Shown piece after piece: positions 44,245 to 56,639 of a stretch of 64,000 nucleotides of DNA. A model generated the notes under the pieces. It ran no database searches, was not told the origin of the DNA, and saw only the letters and a program-made list of their open reading frames with translations. Both the position numbers and the translations under genes were made by a program. Positions within the stretch are counted from its first letter, which is position 1, and every line of letters starts with the position of its first letter. Origin of the DNA: Wurfbainia villosa (Eukaryota; Streptophyta; Magnoliopsida; Zingiberales; Zingiberaceae); NCBI GenBank assembly GCA_025175895.1, contig CM045993.1:46628621-46692620 (forward strand). The letters are read 5' to 3'.

Positions 44245-45120
44245 CCATAACACAGGAGATCTGCAGGGTCTGCCATATAATGCCTCGAAAGGAGCCATCT
44301 GGATAGAAGAGTGGTAGCTGTTGTTGTAGGCAAACTCCACTAAAGGAATGTGATCCTCCCAACTGCCATCGAAATCCATGATGCAAGATCTCAATAGATC
44401 CTCCAGAGTCTGAATTGTACGTTCGGACTGTCCGTCTGTCTGCGGATGAAAGGCTGTACTGAGTCGAAGCTCTGTGCCCATGGCCTGCTGCAGACTCTGC
44501 CAGAATCGCGAAGTAAATCGCGGATCTCTATCAGATATGATACTCAACGGTACACCATGTAATCTGATGATCTCTCGGCAGCACAATTCCACTAGACGAT
44601 CCAATGAGTCCGTCTCACAAATCGGAAGGAAGTGAGCGGATTTGGTTAATCGATCCACGATCACCCAAATCGCAGTATGTCCTTTATGGGTTCTTGGTAA
44701 TCCCGTAACGAAGTCCATCGTAATATTTTCCCACTTCCATTCCGGGATCGGAATTTCCTGAAGTAAGCTAGCAGGTTTCTGATGTTCAACCTTCACTTGC
44801 TGGCATACTAGACATCGTGCAACAAAATCTGCAATATCCCGTTTCATACCGTTCCACCAGTATAATTGCTTCAAATCTCGGTACATCCGAGTACCACCAG
44901 GATGTATAGTAAATCTCGACTGATGTGCTTCCTGTAGCAATTCTTCCTTAACTGGGTGTGTGTCCGGAACACATAGTCGTCCTCGGAAACGAAGTACACC
45001 ATTCTCGTCACTTGAGAAATCCGTCTGACGTTCTGAGTCTATCGTGCTGCTCAAGAACTGCAGATGCTGATCACTTGACTTGTGCTTCCTTGATCCTCTC
45101 AGTAATAGCGGACTGGGCAA
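44245..45120 (-). pseudogene. E5 integrase, cut by E6
   Basis: Zinc motif HPGGTRMYRDLKQLYWWNGM with CLVCQQVK (about 44800-44890), integrase core with TMDFVTGLPRTHKGHTAIWV, ISDRDPRFTSRFWQSL and HPQTDGQSERTIQ (D, D, E visible), FAYNNSYHSSIQMAPFEALY and CRSPVLWED, where E6 begins. The frame is open across the junction and continues 69 codons into the E6 LTR, ending at 44032, so the predicted protein is a chimera. The missing end is at 37235-37796. Confidence 0.92.
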
Positions 45121-45799
45121 CCATAGAAACTAATATCCCCCGGGATGTTTGACCGTGTTCCGACAATCCCAACTCTGAGAACTGTCGAACTAGATCGATA
45201 ACCGCTGTCAGATGACTGGCTAGAACTCCACGAGACTTTCTGCTCAGCGCATCTGCTACCACATTAGCTTTTCTCGGATGATACTGGATTGTGCATTCGT
45301 AATCTTTCAGATATTCCATCCACCGTCTCTGTCTCAGATTCAACTCTTTCTGTGTGAACAGATACTTCAGACATTTATGGTCTGTGTAGATCTCAAAGAT
45401 AATCCCATACAAGTAGTGCCTCCATATCTTCAATGCGAAAATAATGGCAGCTAACTCCAGATCGTGCACTGGGTAATTTCTCTCGTGATCTTTTAGTTGA
45501 CGGGAGGCATAAGATACCACACGGTTGGACTGCATCAGAACTGCTCCCATCCCTTGGATAGAAGCATCCGTATAGAGAACCATCCCATCAACACCAAAAG
45601 GAATCACTAAGATAGGTGCAGAAACTAGCCGTCGCTTAAGCTCCTGGAAGCTAGTTTCACAGGCCTCTGACCAGGTGAACTTGACCCCTTTTCGAGTCAG
45701 GCGAGTGAGTGGCATGGCGATACTCGAGAATCCCTCCACGAATCTCCGATAATACCCTGCGGACCACGAACCTCCTGCACTGATTTTGGCTGCTCCCAA
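45071..45799 (-). pseudogene. E5 RNase H
   Basis: GYYRRFVEGFSSIAMPLTRL (end of RT connection), LYTDASIQGMGAVLMQ, YPVHDLELAAIIFALKIWRH and IYTDHKCLKYLFTQKEL give the catalytic residues; CTIQYHPRKANVVADALSRK follows. Its start is in a different frame from RT: a shift and small change near 45740-45800. Ends by running into a frame different from the integrase near 45071-45120. Confidence 0.9.
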
Positions 45800-46717
45800 C
45801 TGGTAATCGCCTCAATCTTCTGAGGATCTACAGAAATACCTCTGTTGGACACTACATGTCCAAGAAAACCCACTGAGGATAACCAGAACACACACTTGCT
45901 AAATTTGGCATACAACTGCTCCTGTTGCAACGTCTCTAATACTATCCGCAGATGTTGTTCATGCTCCTCCTCTGATCGAGAATAAATCAATATATCATCG
46001 ATGAACACTATCACGAACTGATCTATATACCTCAGGAATACCCGGTTCATTATGTCCATAAATGCAGCTGGGGCATTCGTGAGACCGAAAGGCATCACTA
46101 GAAACTCATAATGCCCATAGCAGTGCGGTGTCACGAACATCCTCATCTCTTATCCGAAGCTGATGATATCCTGAGCGCAGATCAATTTTAGAATACACAC
46201 ATGTATCCTTAAGCTGATCGAACAAATCTTCTATCCTCGATAGTGGATATTTGTTCTTAACTGTGACTGCATTTAGTTGTCGATAATCAATACATAGCCG
46301 CAATGATCCATCCTTCTTTTTGACAAAGAGTACCGGTGCTCTCCATGGTGAAACACTAGGGCGGATGAATCCATTATCCAGCAACTCCTACAGTCGAACT
46401 TTAAGTTCATTCAGCTCCTTTGGCACCATCCGATAAGGAGGTTTCAATATAGGTGCAGTTCCTGGAATCACCTCTATCGCAAATTCCACTTGCCTAGGAG
46501 GTGGCAAGCCTGGAAGTTCATCTAGAAATACATCTGGATACTCCCGGACTACTCGCACATCAGAGAGAGGTGGTAGTCCTTCGTTCTCAACTTTGACTAG
46601 AGATAATAAATAACCCTGACAACCCTAGGCCAATAGCTTCTGAGCCTGTAAAGCCGATATAATAGATAATCCATCATCTCTAGTACCAACAAATTCCCAA
46701 GCTGGTTGATCTGGTGG
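45697..46717 (-). pseudogene. E5 reverse transcriptase
   Basis: RT in pieces: in-frame TAG at 46625-46627 and 46388-46390, then an open stretch with FIRPSVSPWRAPVLFVKKKD, SLRLCIDYRQLNAVTVKNKY and CVYSKIDLRSGYHQLRIRDE to about 46120, a frameshift there, and then HYEFLVMPFGLTNAPAAFMD (here YEFLV preceded by G), the catalytic FIDD at 45994-46005, and VGFLGHVVSNRGISVDPQKI. Confidence 0.9.
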
Positions 46718-47212
46718 TCAGAAAGTCACCACTCTTGCTCTACAATCCACTGTAGCGTGATAAGCGGCCAACCAGTCCATACCGAGAATAATATCGAACT
46801 CTATCATTTCCAACACCTGGAGGTCCACTGTAAGGATATGCCCGTCAAAATCTAATGGGCAACCCTTGATTTCTTGGTGGCTAGTTAGCACCTCTTGTGA
46901 TGGCAAGGATACTGCTAACCCACAAGAACGAACCATTGGGATTCTTCCAACTCTACCCAAAAATACTCTAGATACGAATGAATGAGAACTACCGGTATCA
47001 ATCAACGTATCAGCATATATAGAATAAACAACAATACCGCGTATGACTGATCCCTCAGCCCGCTGTGCCTCATCTCTAATGATGGCAAAAACTCGTCCAG
47101 TCTCGATATTCGTGGGTTGCATCCCTGACGAAATAGTAGTATGCCTCCACTCCGGCTGGATCTGGCTCTGTGGTATTGGAGGTTGAGTAGCTGCCTTGCA
47201 TAAGATATCCAC
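46718..47212 (-). pseudogene. E5 aspartic protease
   Basis: Retropepsin-like domain: ADTLIDTGSSHSFVSRVF contains the catalytic DTG (about 46985-47010), with FDIILGMDWLAAYHATVDCR near 46740-46800. Terminated by TGA at 46718-46720 in the frame shared with RT. Cleaves the polyprotein in this family. Confidence 0.9.
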
Positions 47213-47249
47213 GAGTTGGTGGTAAGAACTCTGCGGTCTGATACTCTGG

Positions 47250-48392
47250 ATAGTAGATCACGGAGATGCGAGGATCTTTGGATCATCATTGTCGGCATCA
47301 GTATGGCCACCCACGCATCTGGTACAAGGTGGTGGAGTGGCGACCTCTGTCCATATGTGAGTCTGCTCTTTGTCCTCTCTTCTTCCCTTGTTGGACTGGT
47401 TGTTTGCAATAATAGCAAACCGGTGCTCCAAAGGACACTCGATACTCTGTGGCTTTCGGATCCACATTTATAGCATCCATTCTGCGCGGCCCTTACGGCT
47501 ACTCGAGACCCTCGAATACTACTCGATGTTGGATGCTTCCCCTTGCGATCTAGTGACCCTTCTGCGATCTAGTAGTTCCTTTTTGCTCACTATTACGAGT
47601 CCCTTGGTGCGAACTCCTGGATTCTTCAGTCATTGCCCTTATAGTCATCTGCTTCTCGTTATCTTTCTCCCTGAAAATTTGCTGGGAAGTCATCTCGATG
47701 AAGAGGGCGCGGTCCAATGCCTCCCTGTATGAGGTAATGATAGATCCTGACATCCGGCTCCGTATATAGGTAGCAAGACCCTGAGTGAACTGGTACATCC
47801 GATCTGCATCCTGTGCTACTAGGTGAGAACAGAACTCTAACAGTCTGGTAAACTCTGCATTGTACTCCATAACAGAATGATCACCTTGCTTCAGGCTCAG
47901 AAATTCCTAACGACGTGCTGTAGAAAATACCGAAGGAAAGTACTGTCTCCAGAAAGCGTCTCGAAAGCTGGCCCAAGTAATCCCACGCTCCCCGAGTAGA
48001 GTCTCCTGTAATTTCCACCAAGTGATAGCCTGATCTCTGAGATGATATGTAGCAAGACCCACCTTCTCCACATCTGTACTGTTCATGTACTCGAAGGTGT
48101 CTTCGATATTTTCCAGCCAAGACCAGGCAATCCATGGGTCGGACTCCCCTCGGAACAAGGTGAACTTTTCCTTGGCCAATCGTGCTAACACGAGTATCCG
48201 TGCCTTATCATTGAGCCAACCGGACTCTTCAGGCTCTGGCATAGTCTGTGGTACATCCGGATTCTGAGGCTCTGAATCACCAATAGGGGAAAGCTGAGGT
48301 TGTTCCCGAATAACGGGCTCAGTAGTAGCAACCTCCTGTCCCTCAGCTCTAACAGATCACCTTGATGGACGACCTCTACTACGAGTCCGCAT
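47250..48392 (-). pseudogene. E5 gag
   Basis: Likely ATG at 48392 (MRTRSRGRPSR), followed by TGA at 48357-48359; the frame resumes and from 48242 reads KFTLFRGESDPWIAWSWLEN, then ITWASFRDAFWRQYFPSVF, a TAG near 47910, and SVMEYNAEFTRLLEFCSHLV to about 47550. A degenerate zinc knuckle (CYYCKQP) is near 47405-47420 in another frame. Non-functional. Confidence 0.87.
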
Positions 48393-48601
48393 AGGTGCCA
48401 ACCTTTAACGATATACACCTGTTGAACAAATTTAGATAAGTAACTATCTGAAATATGAGTTATCAGAAATACTCACTTCATGCTGCCTGGAGCTTATGCC
48501 GCTGTCAATCCCATCTCACAAAAACCAAATCCGAAAATATACCGACTCCCGAGAATCCAAGACTCAAAACAAAAATCATTGTATGGCATCACAGAACCTT
48601 C

Positions 48602-48614
48602 GGCTCTGATACCA
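48602..48614 (-). promoter_or_regulatory. E5 primer-binding site (tRNA-iMet)
   Basis: Minus strand TGGTATCAGAGCC, seven bases from the LTR edge at 48622. The leader to gag (48393-48601) is short and shows no ORF. Confidence 0.92.
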
Positions 48615-48621
48615 ATAAAGT

Positions 48622-49918
48622 TGTCACGCCCCGAGAGTATACCGTACCGAAAATCAAACGGACGACATCTCCCCTGTACGTGGCAACATTTCGGGTTAAT
48701 ACAAGACCCGTAGGCCCACGACAACAACATAATATAACATAATAACAGCAGCGGAAATAAAGACCACATACCCACAACATACATACCAAAAACATACAGG
48801 TGTACACCACCTGACAAGTCCACAATCATAAAACCGTAAATAAAACAACGACTACACAAATAGAGTCCACGACATCACGACAAAATCCATAATAACAACA
48901 AGTCCATACATATCAAAGTCTAAGACATAACCAAAAATGAACTCCTCGGGAGACTCAGAAAATGGAGATGGGATGGATCGGTCGGCGTAGCTCCAAGTCA
49001 TCACAAAGGCGCCACTACACTGGGCGTGTAAAAACTCGTGTTCTGGTGGTGAGTAAAACTCAGCAGGTAATCAGAGAAAATATGTAAATATATGTATCAA
49101 TATTACATGTCATTCAACAGTTTAAATCTACTCGAACAATGAGTATACATCAAGATAATGGTATATGCATGCATACACTAAATAAACTGAACAACAACGA
49201 TGCTGACATACCTGACAGTCAGCTACTCTATCCTGATCCAACCTGGGCATATAACCACATCATAGGGTATAAAAGAATAGTACTAACTCACACAATATCC
49301 TGAATATGATCCAAGGGTATCACCGTGAATAACCAACAGGTATACAAGTACCAGCCTACTACCATACAGGAAATGCAGTAGCATGTATGATATGTACAAA
49401 CAAATGCAACAAGCATAGCACATACAAATGCATCATCAAAGTGAGTATACATATAGACTGTATCTGTATGTATACTAATCACCATCATCCATGTATATAT
49501 ATATATATACAAGTAGGTATGTATATATATATATAACCATATGCAAAGCACCGTATGATACGGCAATGCAGCATGCATGGTCATGCCTGCTCACCCCTAC
49601 TCGCTACCACGACCCCAGTGTGGCCTAGGTGGCACGACATGACAACTGTCCCAACTCACACCAACCACTGCTATAGAGTGGCCGAGTGGGCAGTATGATC
49701 AAGTAGCATATGAGCGTAAAGAGCTCGCTATGCAACGGGGGTCCCTACTGCTGGCTACTCTGACTGACACTACAAATGAGTGGTCGAGTGCCACGCACCC
49801 AGGACATCTGCGCGGAACTCCAACTACCATCGTCTATAATGGTAGAGTGCGGCACAACAAATGCTATGCCCTCACACCAGTTACTCCTCTGGGAGTAACC
49901 TGGGAGGTAGGATGACTG
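48622..49918 (-). repeat. E5 5' LTR, part 1
   Basis: TGTCACGCC start, matches 24336-25639. Cut by S1 at 49918. Confidence 0.94.
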
Positions 49919-51599
49919 TGTAGGGATCTCGAGCGATAAATAAAATTCGCAGCGGAAAACTTAGGATCCCTCCAGAGATCCAAGCAAAAAATAAATATAC
50001 TCGTTTCTATTATCGATTCTATCCTATATGAATCGAGATTACCTTCGAAGCGTGCCCTTCGAATTCCAGTCAGCAACACTTGCGGATCTCAGCGTGGTCA
50101 GAATGTCCACGCCTCTACGGTGCACACACACACGATCTTGGAGAGAAGAGGTAAACCCTTTCGGTTGTGCTAGCAACCACTCCAAGGTCTCACTTTTCCA
50201 CTCTATACTTGGCCCTCTTGTGTGAACGAAAAAAAATCAGATTTTATTTTTCATTGTCCATGTTGAAGAAGAAGAAGCAACAATAATATACCTAATGAGA
50301 CATTAAATGCACTTCCTTATTCTCCATGGTAAAAGAAAGGAAGTCAATTAATGCTCATTAAATGCACATTAATGAGTTTTAAATCCCATTTAAAACCCCA
50401 TTTATTAATTCGCGTATTATATTATTAATTCGTGTATTATATTATTAATTCGTGTATTATTCATTTTAGCCTTCTTCTCTTGGTTTGACTTGAGTCTAAC
50501 TCAACATAAACCAATTTGAGTCCAACTCAAATTTAGCCAAGTAATGAGTCTTAATCATTCTAGTTAATCCAATTAACTAATAATTCATTTTAGTCAAACC
50601 AAAATGATTTCCTCTCCAAAATAATATGTTCTTTGTGTGTGACCCTATAGGCTCTCATAACGTTGGCAATGTATCCAAAACCATTTTAGATACATAAGCA
50701 ATGAGCAGCATCTAGCAATACATCATTGCTACCCAAGTGATGAGAATGTCGAGATCCGACAACCTCTTCCGTGACTATTATCATATGTTGTCCTTCTATC
50801 CTTGATATCTCAGATCGATCAATGAGGCATAGACCGTGTCACCCTCTTATCAATCTTTATGTTTCTTGATCCCCAAGTAGACTCACTCAAACAAATGAGC
50901 TCAATATCTCATATTGACTCATTTGAGCATGGCCATGCATTTCGTGGTCCTACTCTATCAAGAGGCCAAAGATATCACTCCCGTCATATGGGAGGGATAG
51001 ATCCCATCTACATCACTCACATCCCTCCGCATAATTCGTTACATACTCAGTGATCGCCGTTATAGTCACCCAATTACGGTGTGACGTTAGACGATACCAA
51101 AGTACATAACTCCTTATGTAGGGAACCGTAGTGACTTCAGGTCTAAGGACTATTCATACCAATAGTCACATGAGAAAGTATATGACACTCATATAACGAT
51201 CCATGATACTTTCTCATGGTGGGTCAATTCAGTATATATAGTCTCCAATATATATACCCATGTATCAATGTGATATCACATATCCATGACTTGTGAGATC
51301 AAGTCATCCATTGACCTACATGCTAGTCTCAATGTATCAATATAGCCCTTGTCTATTAATACAATACTCGACTAGGAATATTTAAGAATATTGTTCTCTA
51401 CAGCTTCTCATAATCAATTCTACCAATTGATATACTATAGATAACAACCTACTATTCATGGGTATTATTATATTTATTTAGCTGGCACACGCGTAAAGAA
51501 ATATAATAATCAATCTTTGCCTTTATTAATGTAAGAATATAATACAAAAGTCTCCCTCACCAATCATCTCATAATTGGCACTAAGGGCTCATACTAACA
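49919..51599 (-). mobile_element. S1: solo LTR of a copia element
   Basis: 1681 bp, TGTAGGGATC to ACTAACA, no internal region, perfect target duplication GACTG at 49914-49918 and 51600-51604; empty site in the other E5 LTR at 25635-25639. Positions 50629-51599 are the block shared with E1, E3 and E8, which gives the orientation. A solo LTR forms by recombination between the two LTRs of a full element. A short tandem repeat ATTAATTCGTGTATTAT is at about 50404-50462. Confidence 0.96.
50669..51440 (-). other. S1 stem-loop array (SL1-SL5)
   Basis: SL1 arms 50669-50680/50684-50695 (12 positions, C.A at 50676/50688); SL2 50713-50719/50725-50731; SL3 51169-51181/51206-51218; SL4 51334-51342/51354-51362 (C.A at 51338/51358); SL5 outer 51398-51404/51434-51440 (C.A at 51401/51437 and 51404/51434), inner 51413-51419/51425-51431. 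All four C.A pairs are U.G in the sense strand. Confidence 0.72.
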
Positions 51600-53973
51600 G
51601 ACTGACGACTCTCTCTCAACCCCGAGGAGAGACGATGTCGTCAGTATGCATGCAATTACATGAGGGTACTGTCTCACATACAGACATTTACCATAGACTC
51701 TCTGTTCAACAGAGAGTCACACCCAATTGATTAGTACACTCTCTATCTTGTAGAGAGTCATACTCATCTGATCATGACAAGCTAGGACCATCGGTCCGTA
51801 GCGACACACTATCCACGACATCACCTGACCATTTACACAACCCGTGGTTGGTAAATAAATGTGCAACATACAGGTATGGAATGAGTCCTACATTTAGGGC
51901 CATACTTATCCACGGAGGACCTTTTTGCCAAATTTACAATTTAGGTCATCCTCCGTACTCTAACATCTACACCCTACTAAACAGTTAGACCTACTTACAT
52001 CACATCTGTAACTCCTAGATCATGATAGGGAATATGTGATATCAACAACTGAGCACAAATATATATCAACGATAAGTTCAAGCATATGATAAACAGAGCA
52101 GGGTCAAGATAATATGAACACCTAACATGCTCATATCTATGTCTAAATCTGAAAGTCATTACATCTACCCGACCGGTAGGAAATTACCTACCTGCTGTCA
52201 ATGCTCGTAGTAATAAACTCCTCACGGTCGCGGACCCGTCTCGTATCCACATCTTGCAAATATCATCAATTATCATTCAGTGAAAGCATACAACAATAAT
52301 ATGATTAGCTACTACGTTATCTACATATCTGTATCCCTTATCGAATACGATTTAGAAACCCCAATGAGCCAGACTTGACCATTTATTTTTAAATCCATCG
52401 GTTTCAATTAGCAAAAGTGCTAACTCCCTCATCCAATTCTATATCCGACTTAACAAAGTCAATCTCATGAAGATTTAATCTTTTTATACTTAATTTGATG
52501 TAATAGGATCACCAACAAATTAAGTATTAATCTAACCTATATTCACACCGATACACATCTCTATTCGTAGCCCAAACACAGCTACTGTTTCACAACTGGT
52601 CAAACACCCAACAAAACCTCACCATCGACTAACCCTTATTATTAATTCAAACCCAGTTCCTGCCCAATCCATTAATTATCGTTTCGACAAAGTTGAGCTC
52701 TCAACCACGGCTCATCAATGCAATAGGACACAGCCCGACAACACCTCTAATCAACACTTATCTAACCCATTTAGCCACTACCATACTACCACAACTCTTA
52801 CCGTTCAACACCCACGGAAAGAAACATATTTACATAGTAATATGACTAATCCAACTGGACTGAACAGAAAACAGGGAAGAGTGTCATGCTTACCAACAAT
52901 TTGAAACCTCCACCGACAACACAACCTTCCCAATCCTCAGTCTGCCGATACAAGGTCCCTGCTCCAATTTTTGCAATGGTGTCAGCCAAGGAAAAGAACC
53001 TCACAGTAACCTAAGGAAAACTAGCCTTATCGATAGTAGAACTTCACCGACCGAATAATCCTTACCGACAGCCCTGTTCACCAGATCCACTGCCCTATTT
53101 GCCTGCCAAGAACTCCAGTGCCCTAGCTCCGGTGCTGATCGACAGTGAGAAACCCCCTATAACCGACAAACCACAGAAATGTTGCTGCCCAAAACAACAA
53201 AATTCTAGTTTAGCCGTGGCAAATCCAGAGGACTCCAAAATCCCTTCTACTATAAGAAAAATCCACGCCTTACCTTGCTTTGGCGACCACCAGCATAGTC
53301 TCCACTTCAATCGAACCAGAACCCACCTTCGACAGCGTGAAATCGAGCGCAAGTGGTGTTGTCGTCGGTCCAAGCCTCCAACCGATGACTCTACTCTCTG
53401 GCGAAATCAACGCCGACGCATCGCTTTAACTCACACTGACCTCCGGCCCGGCGGCCGCCAGATTCCCTACTCGAGCACCGTGCCATCGCCATCGACCCAA
53501 GCCCCCAAATCGTGAACCCCTTCGTTGCTCTGGTCTGTCCGCGAGCACTGTCGCTTACCACCGTCCACTCGCGCAGAGGAGCCGACGAACTCCGACCGGC
53601 AGGGGTCGCAGAGGTCGTGCGGAGGAGGAGAGGAAACGGGATCGAGAGCGGAGAGAAGAAGTTGATCAGGAGATTTGTGGTCACGGAAGAGGTAAGGAAA
53701 TAATGCGATGGGGTAACGCTCGCCGAAAAACTAAAGTCAGCGGCGTCGAACAGAAAGAAATCGTAATGGTAAGGCTTAGCGGGTCATATTTCAGCTAAAC
53801 GGGTCGAATTTCAGACCCGTTAAGCCCACTAACTCATAAACAAAAAGGATCTTAGAAATCCCCATTCGAGTCCAGAAAAATTCCTAAAAATTTCTGAAAA
53901 TTTTTTATAGGGTATTCTCCTAATTACCCCACATCTATAATTATTATTATTATTTTTTTTGTGGTATTTTACA
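51600..53973 (-). repeat. E5 5' LTR, part 2
   Basis: Starts with the S1 target duplication, matches 25635-25715 and 34859-37146. Carries the E4 empty site at 51676-51680 and perfect hairpins at 51696-51718 and 51738-51758. Ends TATTTTACA at 53973, followed by ATTTC. Confidence 0.94.
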
Positions 53974-53978
53974 ATTTC

Positions 53979-55081
53979 AGTCGCAACGAAAGCATGGATA
54001 GGCCGAGTCTTATGAAGATATGATGGATGAACCAAATTGATTTGGTTCTAATCCAATGGTGGAAAATAAACCAAAGTGATTTAGTTTGTTTTAAACCAAT
54101 GAACCAATGTTGGTTCAGTTCGTTTTAACTTAAAATAGACAAGTTCGGTTCGATTTATTTTAACTTAAGTTATTAGAGTAGGTTAATGGGTCTTGGTTAG
54201 GAACCAATAACTCTAAGGAGAAGGTTTCTTAATGGTTAAGAAACACGCGCTCTATAAAAGCGCGGCTAGAGGTTTGGAGAGCCCTAAGCTTTATTTTTGG
54301 AAACTTCTCTTCCTCTCCTCTCCCTCTCTTCTCCTTGCCACCACCCAAGGAAGCCACACCCAAGCTGGTGCCGCCGTCCAACCTTGTGTCGTCGATGTCC
54401 GGCTACTGCTGGCCACCCTCCGACAATCCTCCGGCGACCCTCCTTGGCTCCGGTGACCAAGGACCAGCCGGCTCTCTACCTTTGGCCGACACCAAGTCCT
54501 CCACCAAGCTATCCAGTTTTTGGACAGCTTGTTTCCTTCTTGTCAGAGCGTCGTTTGGACAACGTTTGGAGCTCCGACAGTAACTTCCTTGCCGGGGATT
54601 GGATCTCCTGTAATCCTCATAGGTTTAGGACTAAGGATTCGTCAATCGGTTGATGAATACCTCTTTGGAGAAGCGAGTTTTAGGGACTCATTTTTGCATC
54701 CGAATTTTGATTCGGATCGTGATCTTATCTCGATCGCATCGTCTTCAACACGAGGCTAGTGACTTCTATGAAGACGAGGCTCGTAGCTTGGCAAAGCTAT
54801 CCCCACGGTACTCGGCATGGATACGGATAGAGGAAACTCTAGCGTGAGTTGCTCCGGTCAATACCATTCCCGCTGCACGTGATAGGTCAGGTATAACTAG
54901 TATAATTTTCTTTTATTGCAAAATTTTAAACTGCGATTATGTCTACATATATTGTATCTTGCATGTGTGTGGTGTGTGTGTTATAATAAATTAGATTTAT
55001 TGCTTTTAATTCTTCCACTGTGCACATGTTTACAAAACATATTCGAACACATACTCGCCGCGGTGCCGGGGAAACCCAACA
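53979..55081 (+). repeat. E7 5' LTR, part 2 (promoter, R and U5)
   Basis: Rest of the E7 LTR after E5, ending CCCAACA at 55081. TATA box at 54252-54258 (TCTATAAAAG). ORFs at 54232-54847 lie in several overlapping frames downstream of the TATA box; I see no protein family and regard them as R/U5 noise. Total E7 LTR length works out to about 2.24 kb. Confidence 0.85.
54252..54258 (+). promoter_or_regulatory. E7 5' LTR TATA box
   Basis: CTATAAA within GCTCTATAAAAGCG, followed by a pyrimidine-rich stretch; the expected start of E7 RNA is about 30 bp downstream. Confidence 0.65.
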
Positions 55082-55082
55082 G

Positions 55083-55096
55083 TGGTATCAAAGCCC
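55083..55096 (+). promoter_or_regulatory. E7 primer-binding site (tRNA-iMet, one mismatch)
   Basis: TGGTATCAAAGCCC, one base after the LTR; A replaces G at the ninth position compared with the other elements. Confidence 0.88.
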
Positions 55097-56010
55097 AGGT
55101 TGTGTTTCGACATTATCGTAAAATTATTTTGCGATAGTCATAATTGTATTTATGAAAATTTTCTACTTTTGGAAAGTTTAGAAGTATTTATGAAAATTTT
55201 CTAATTTTGGAATGTTTATAAGTATTTATGGAAATCTTCTACTTTTGGAAAGTTTAGAAGTATTTATGGAAATTAACACTTTCCATAAATAAAATATGTG
55301 ATTAGATTTAGAAATTTGTTTCCTAATTTAATCATAATTTGATTTGGGAAATCAAATCTATAACATATTTTATTTTCATAAATAGTTTTGACAATTTAAG
55401 AAATTTATTTCCTAAATTAAATTTGACTTTCCTTAATTAACACTTTCCATAAATAAAATATGTGATTAGATTTGAAAATTTGTTTCCTAATTTAATCATG
55501 ATTTGATTTGGGAAATCAATTCTCAAACATATTTTATTTTCATAAATAGTTATGACATATAAGGAAATTTTTGTACATGCCATTATTGTATGTCATGTAA
55601 TTGCATTAGATGCATATCATTATGTCATGCATGTACATGTAGATGTATGTCATGTATGTCATGTCATGTAGATAATAATTATTTGCATGCAAAGAGGATG
55701 AGACATTAAAATCCTTACACAATATTAAAGCCTACACCTTCTATTAATATGGCTAGAATCGGAGTTCTGTTTCTTGTTTGGGTTGTTGGAATCTTCCCAA
55801 GCTCGGCTCGAACCTGAACATGTTCAAACCATGGAATAGTTTAATACTAATATGGTAAGAGTCAGAGGTCAATCGTTATCTTTGGTTGTTGGACTCTCAC
55901 AAAGTCAGGCTAATTGGTTGAATGCGCTCTAACCATATTAAAGTTATTTCTTGATTAATGGGTTGGCTTTAACCTGGACAATCGGCTTGTTGGACTCTCT
56001 CCAAGGTCGA
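55097..56010 (+). other. E7 leader, part 1
   Basis: Noncoding and AT-rich. A unit with TTTCCATAAATAAAATATGTG and neighbouring TTTGGAAAGTTTAGAAGTAT is repeated about 160-170 bp apart (55140-55550). Interrupted by S2 at 56011. Confidence 0.75.
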
Positions 56011-56639
56011 TGTAACACCCGTAAAATTTCTAGCCATTTTACGAGAGTTTTTGGCTTTACAATAATGGACTTGATGTGGGCTTTTTCGAAAAATAAAAGA
56101 AAATAGCCAAAAAGATATGCAAGGCCTAGGAATTGAACCTCAAACCTCTAGAGATAGCCAAGCCCTATAGATGCACCCACTAACCAGAAGCCCAATAGGA
56201 TTATATCATTAGAAGAAGAGGGGAAATTGTAGATAAGTGTGATGAGGGTAAATGAAGGGGCATGGAAAAGAGAAGAGAAACTTCTCTTCCTCTATAAAGA
56301 AGAAGGAAGTTTCCACTTGGCCACTTCTTCTTCCCTTCTTCTTCCTCACCGAAAACCCATCTCTCCCCCTCTCCATTTTCACCTTTGGCCGAACCTCATC
56401 CAAGCAAGGAGAAGCTAGTTCTTGGCTTCCATAAGGTCAACTACCCACTACAAGCAAGCGAAGGATGTAAGATTCCCTCACCTGCAGTATATTAGTTTTG
56501 TAGGATAGGTTACATGAAAGAAATATGAAGTTGTAGCCCCCTAGGTCTCGACTCACTAAGTTTACGGGCTAGGATTCATGAAAATGCTACTAGGGAAATT
56601 TTTTATGGGTTGTAAGCTTCAAGTAGGAATCTTTAGGTG

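Larger units (their letters stand above)
24336..53973 (-). mobile_element. E5: Ty3/gypsy chromovirus (Tekay/Del-like), host to E4, E6 and S1
   Basis: Reverse-oriented gypsy element. Left LTR 24336-25715 plus 34859-37146; right LTR 48622-49918 plus 51600-53973; each about 3.66 kb once insertions are removed. Target duplication ATTTC at 24331-24335 and 53974-53978. Primer site 48602-48614. Gag, protease, RT, RNase H, integrase, then chromodomain: gypsy order with a C-terminal chromodomain of the Tekay type. Coding is broken by stops, frameshifts and the E6 insertion in the integrase C-terminus. Large LTRs and a short interior fit Del-like elements. Confidence 0.95.

Noticed and set aside
54232..54847. 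Overlapping ORFs after a TATA box, possible gene start
   Set aside because: They fall in R/U5 of the E7 LTR, in several frames, and are followed by a primer-binding site, not by more coding.
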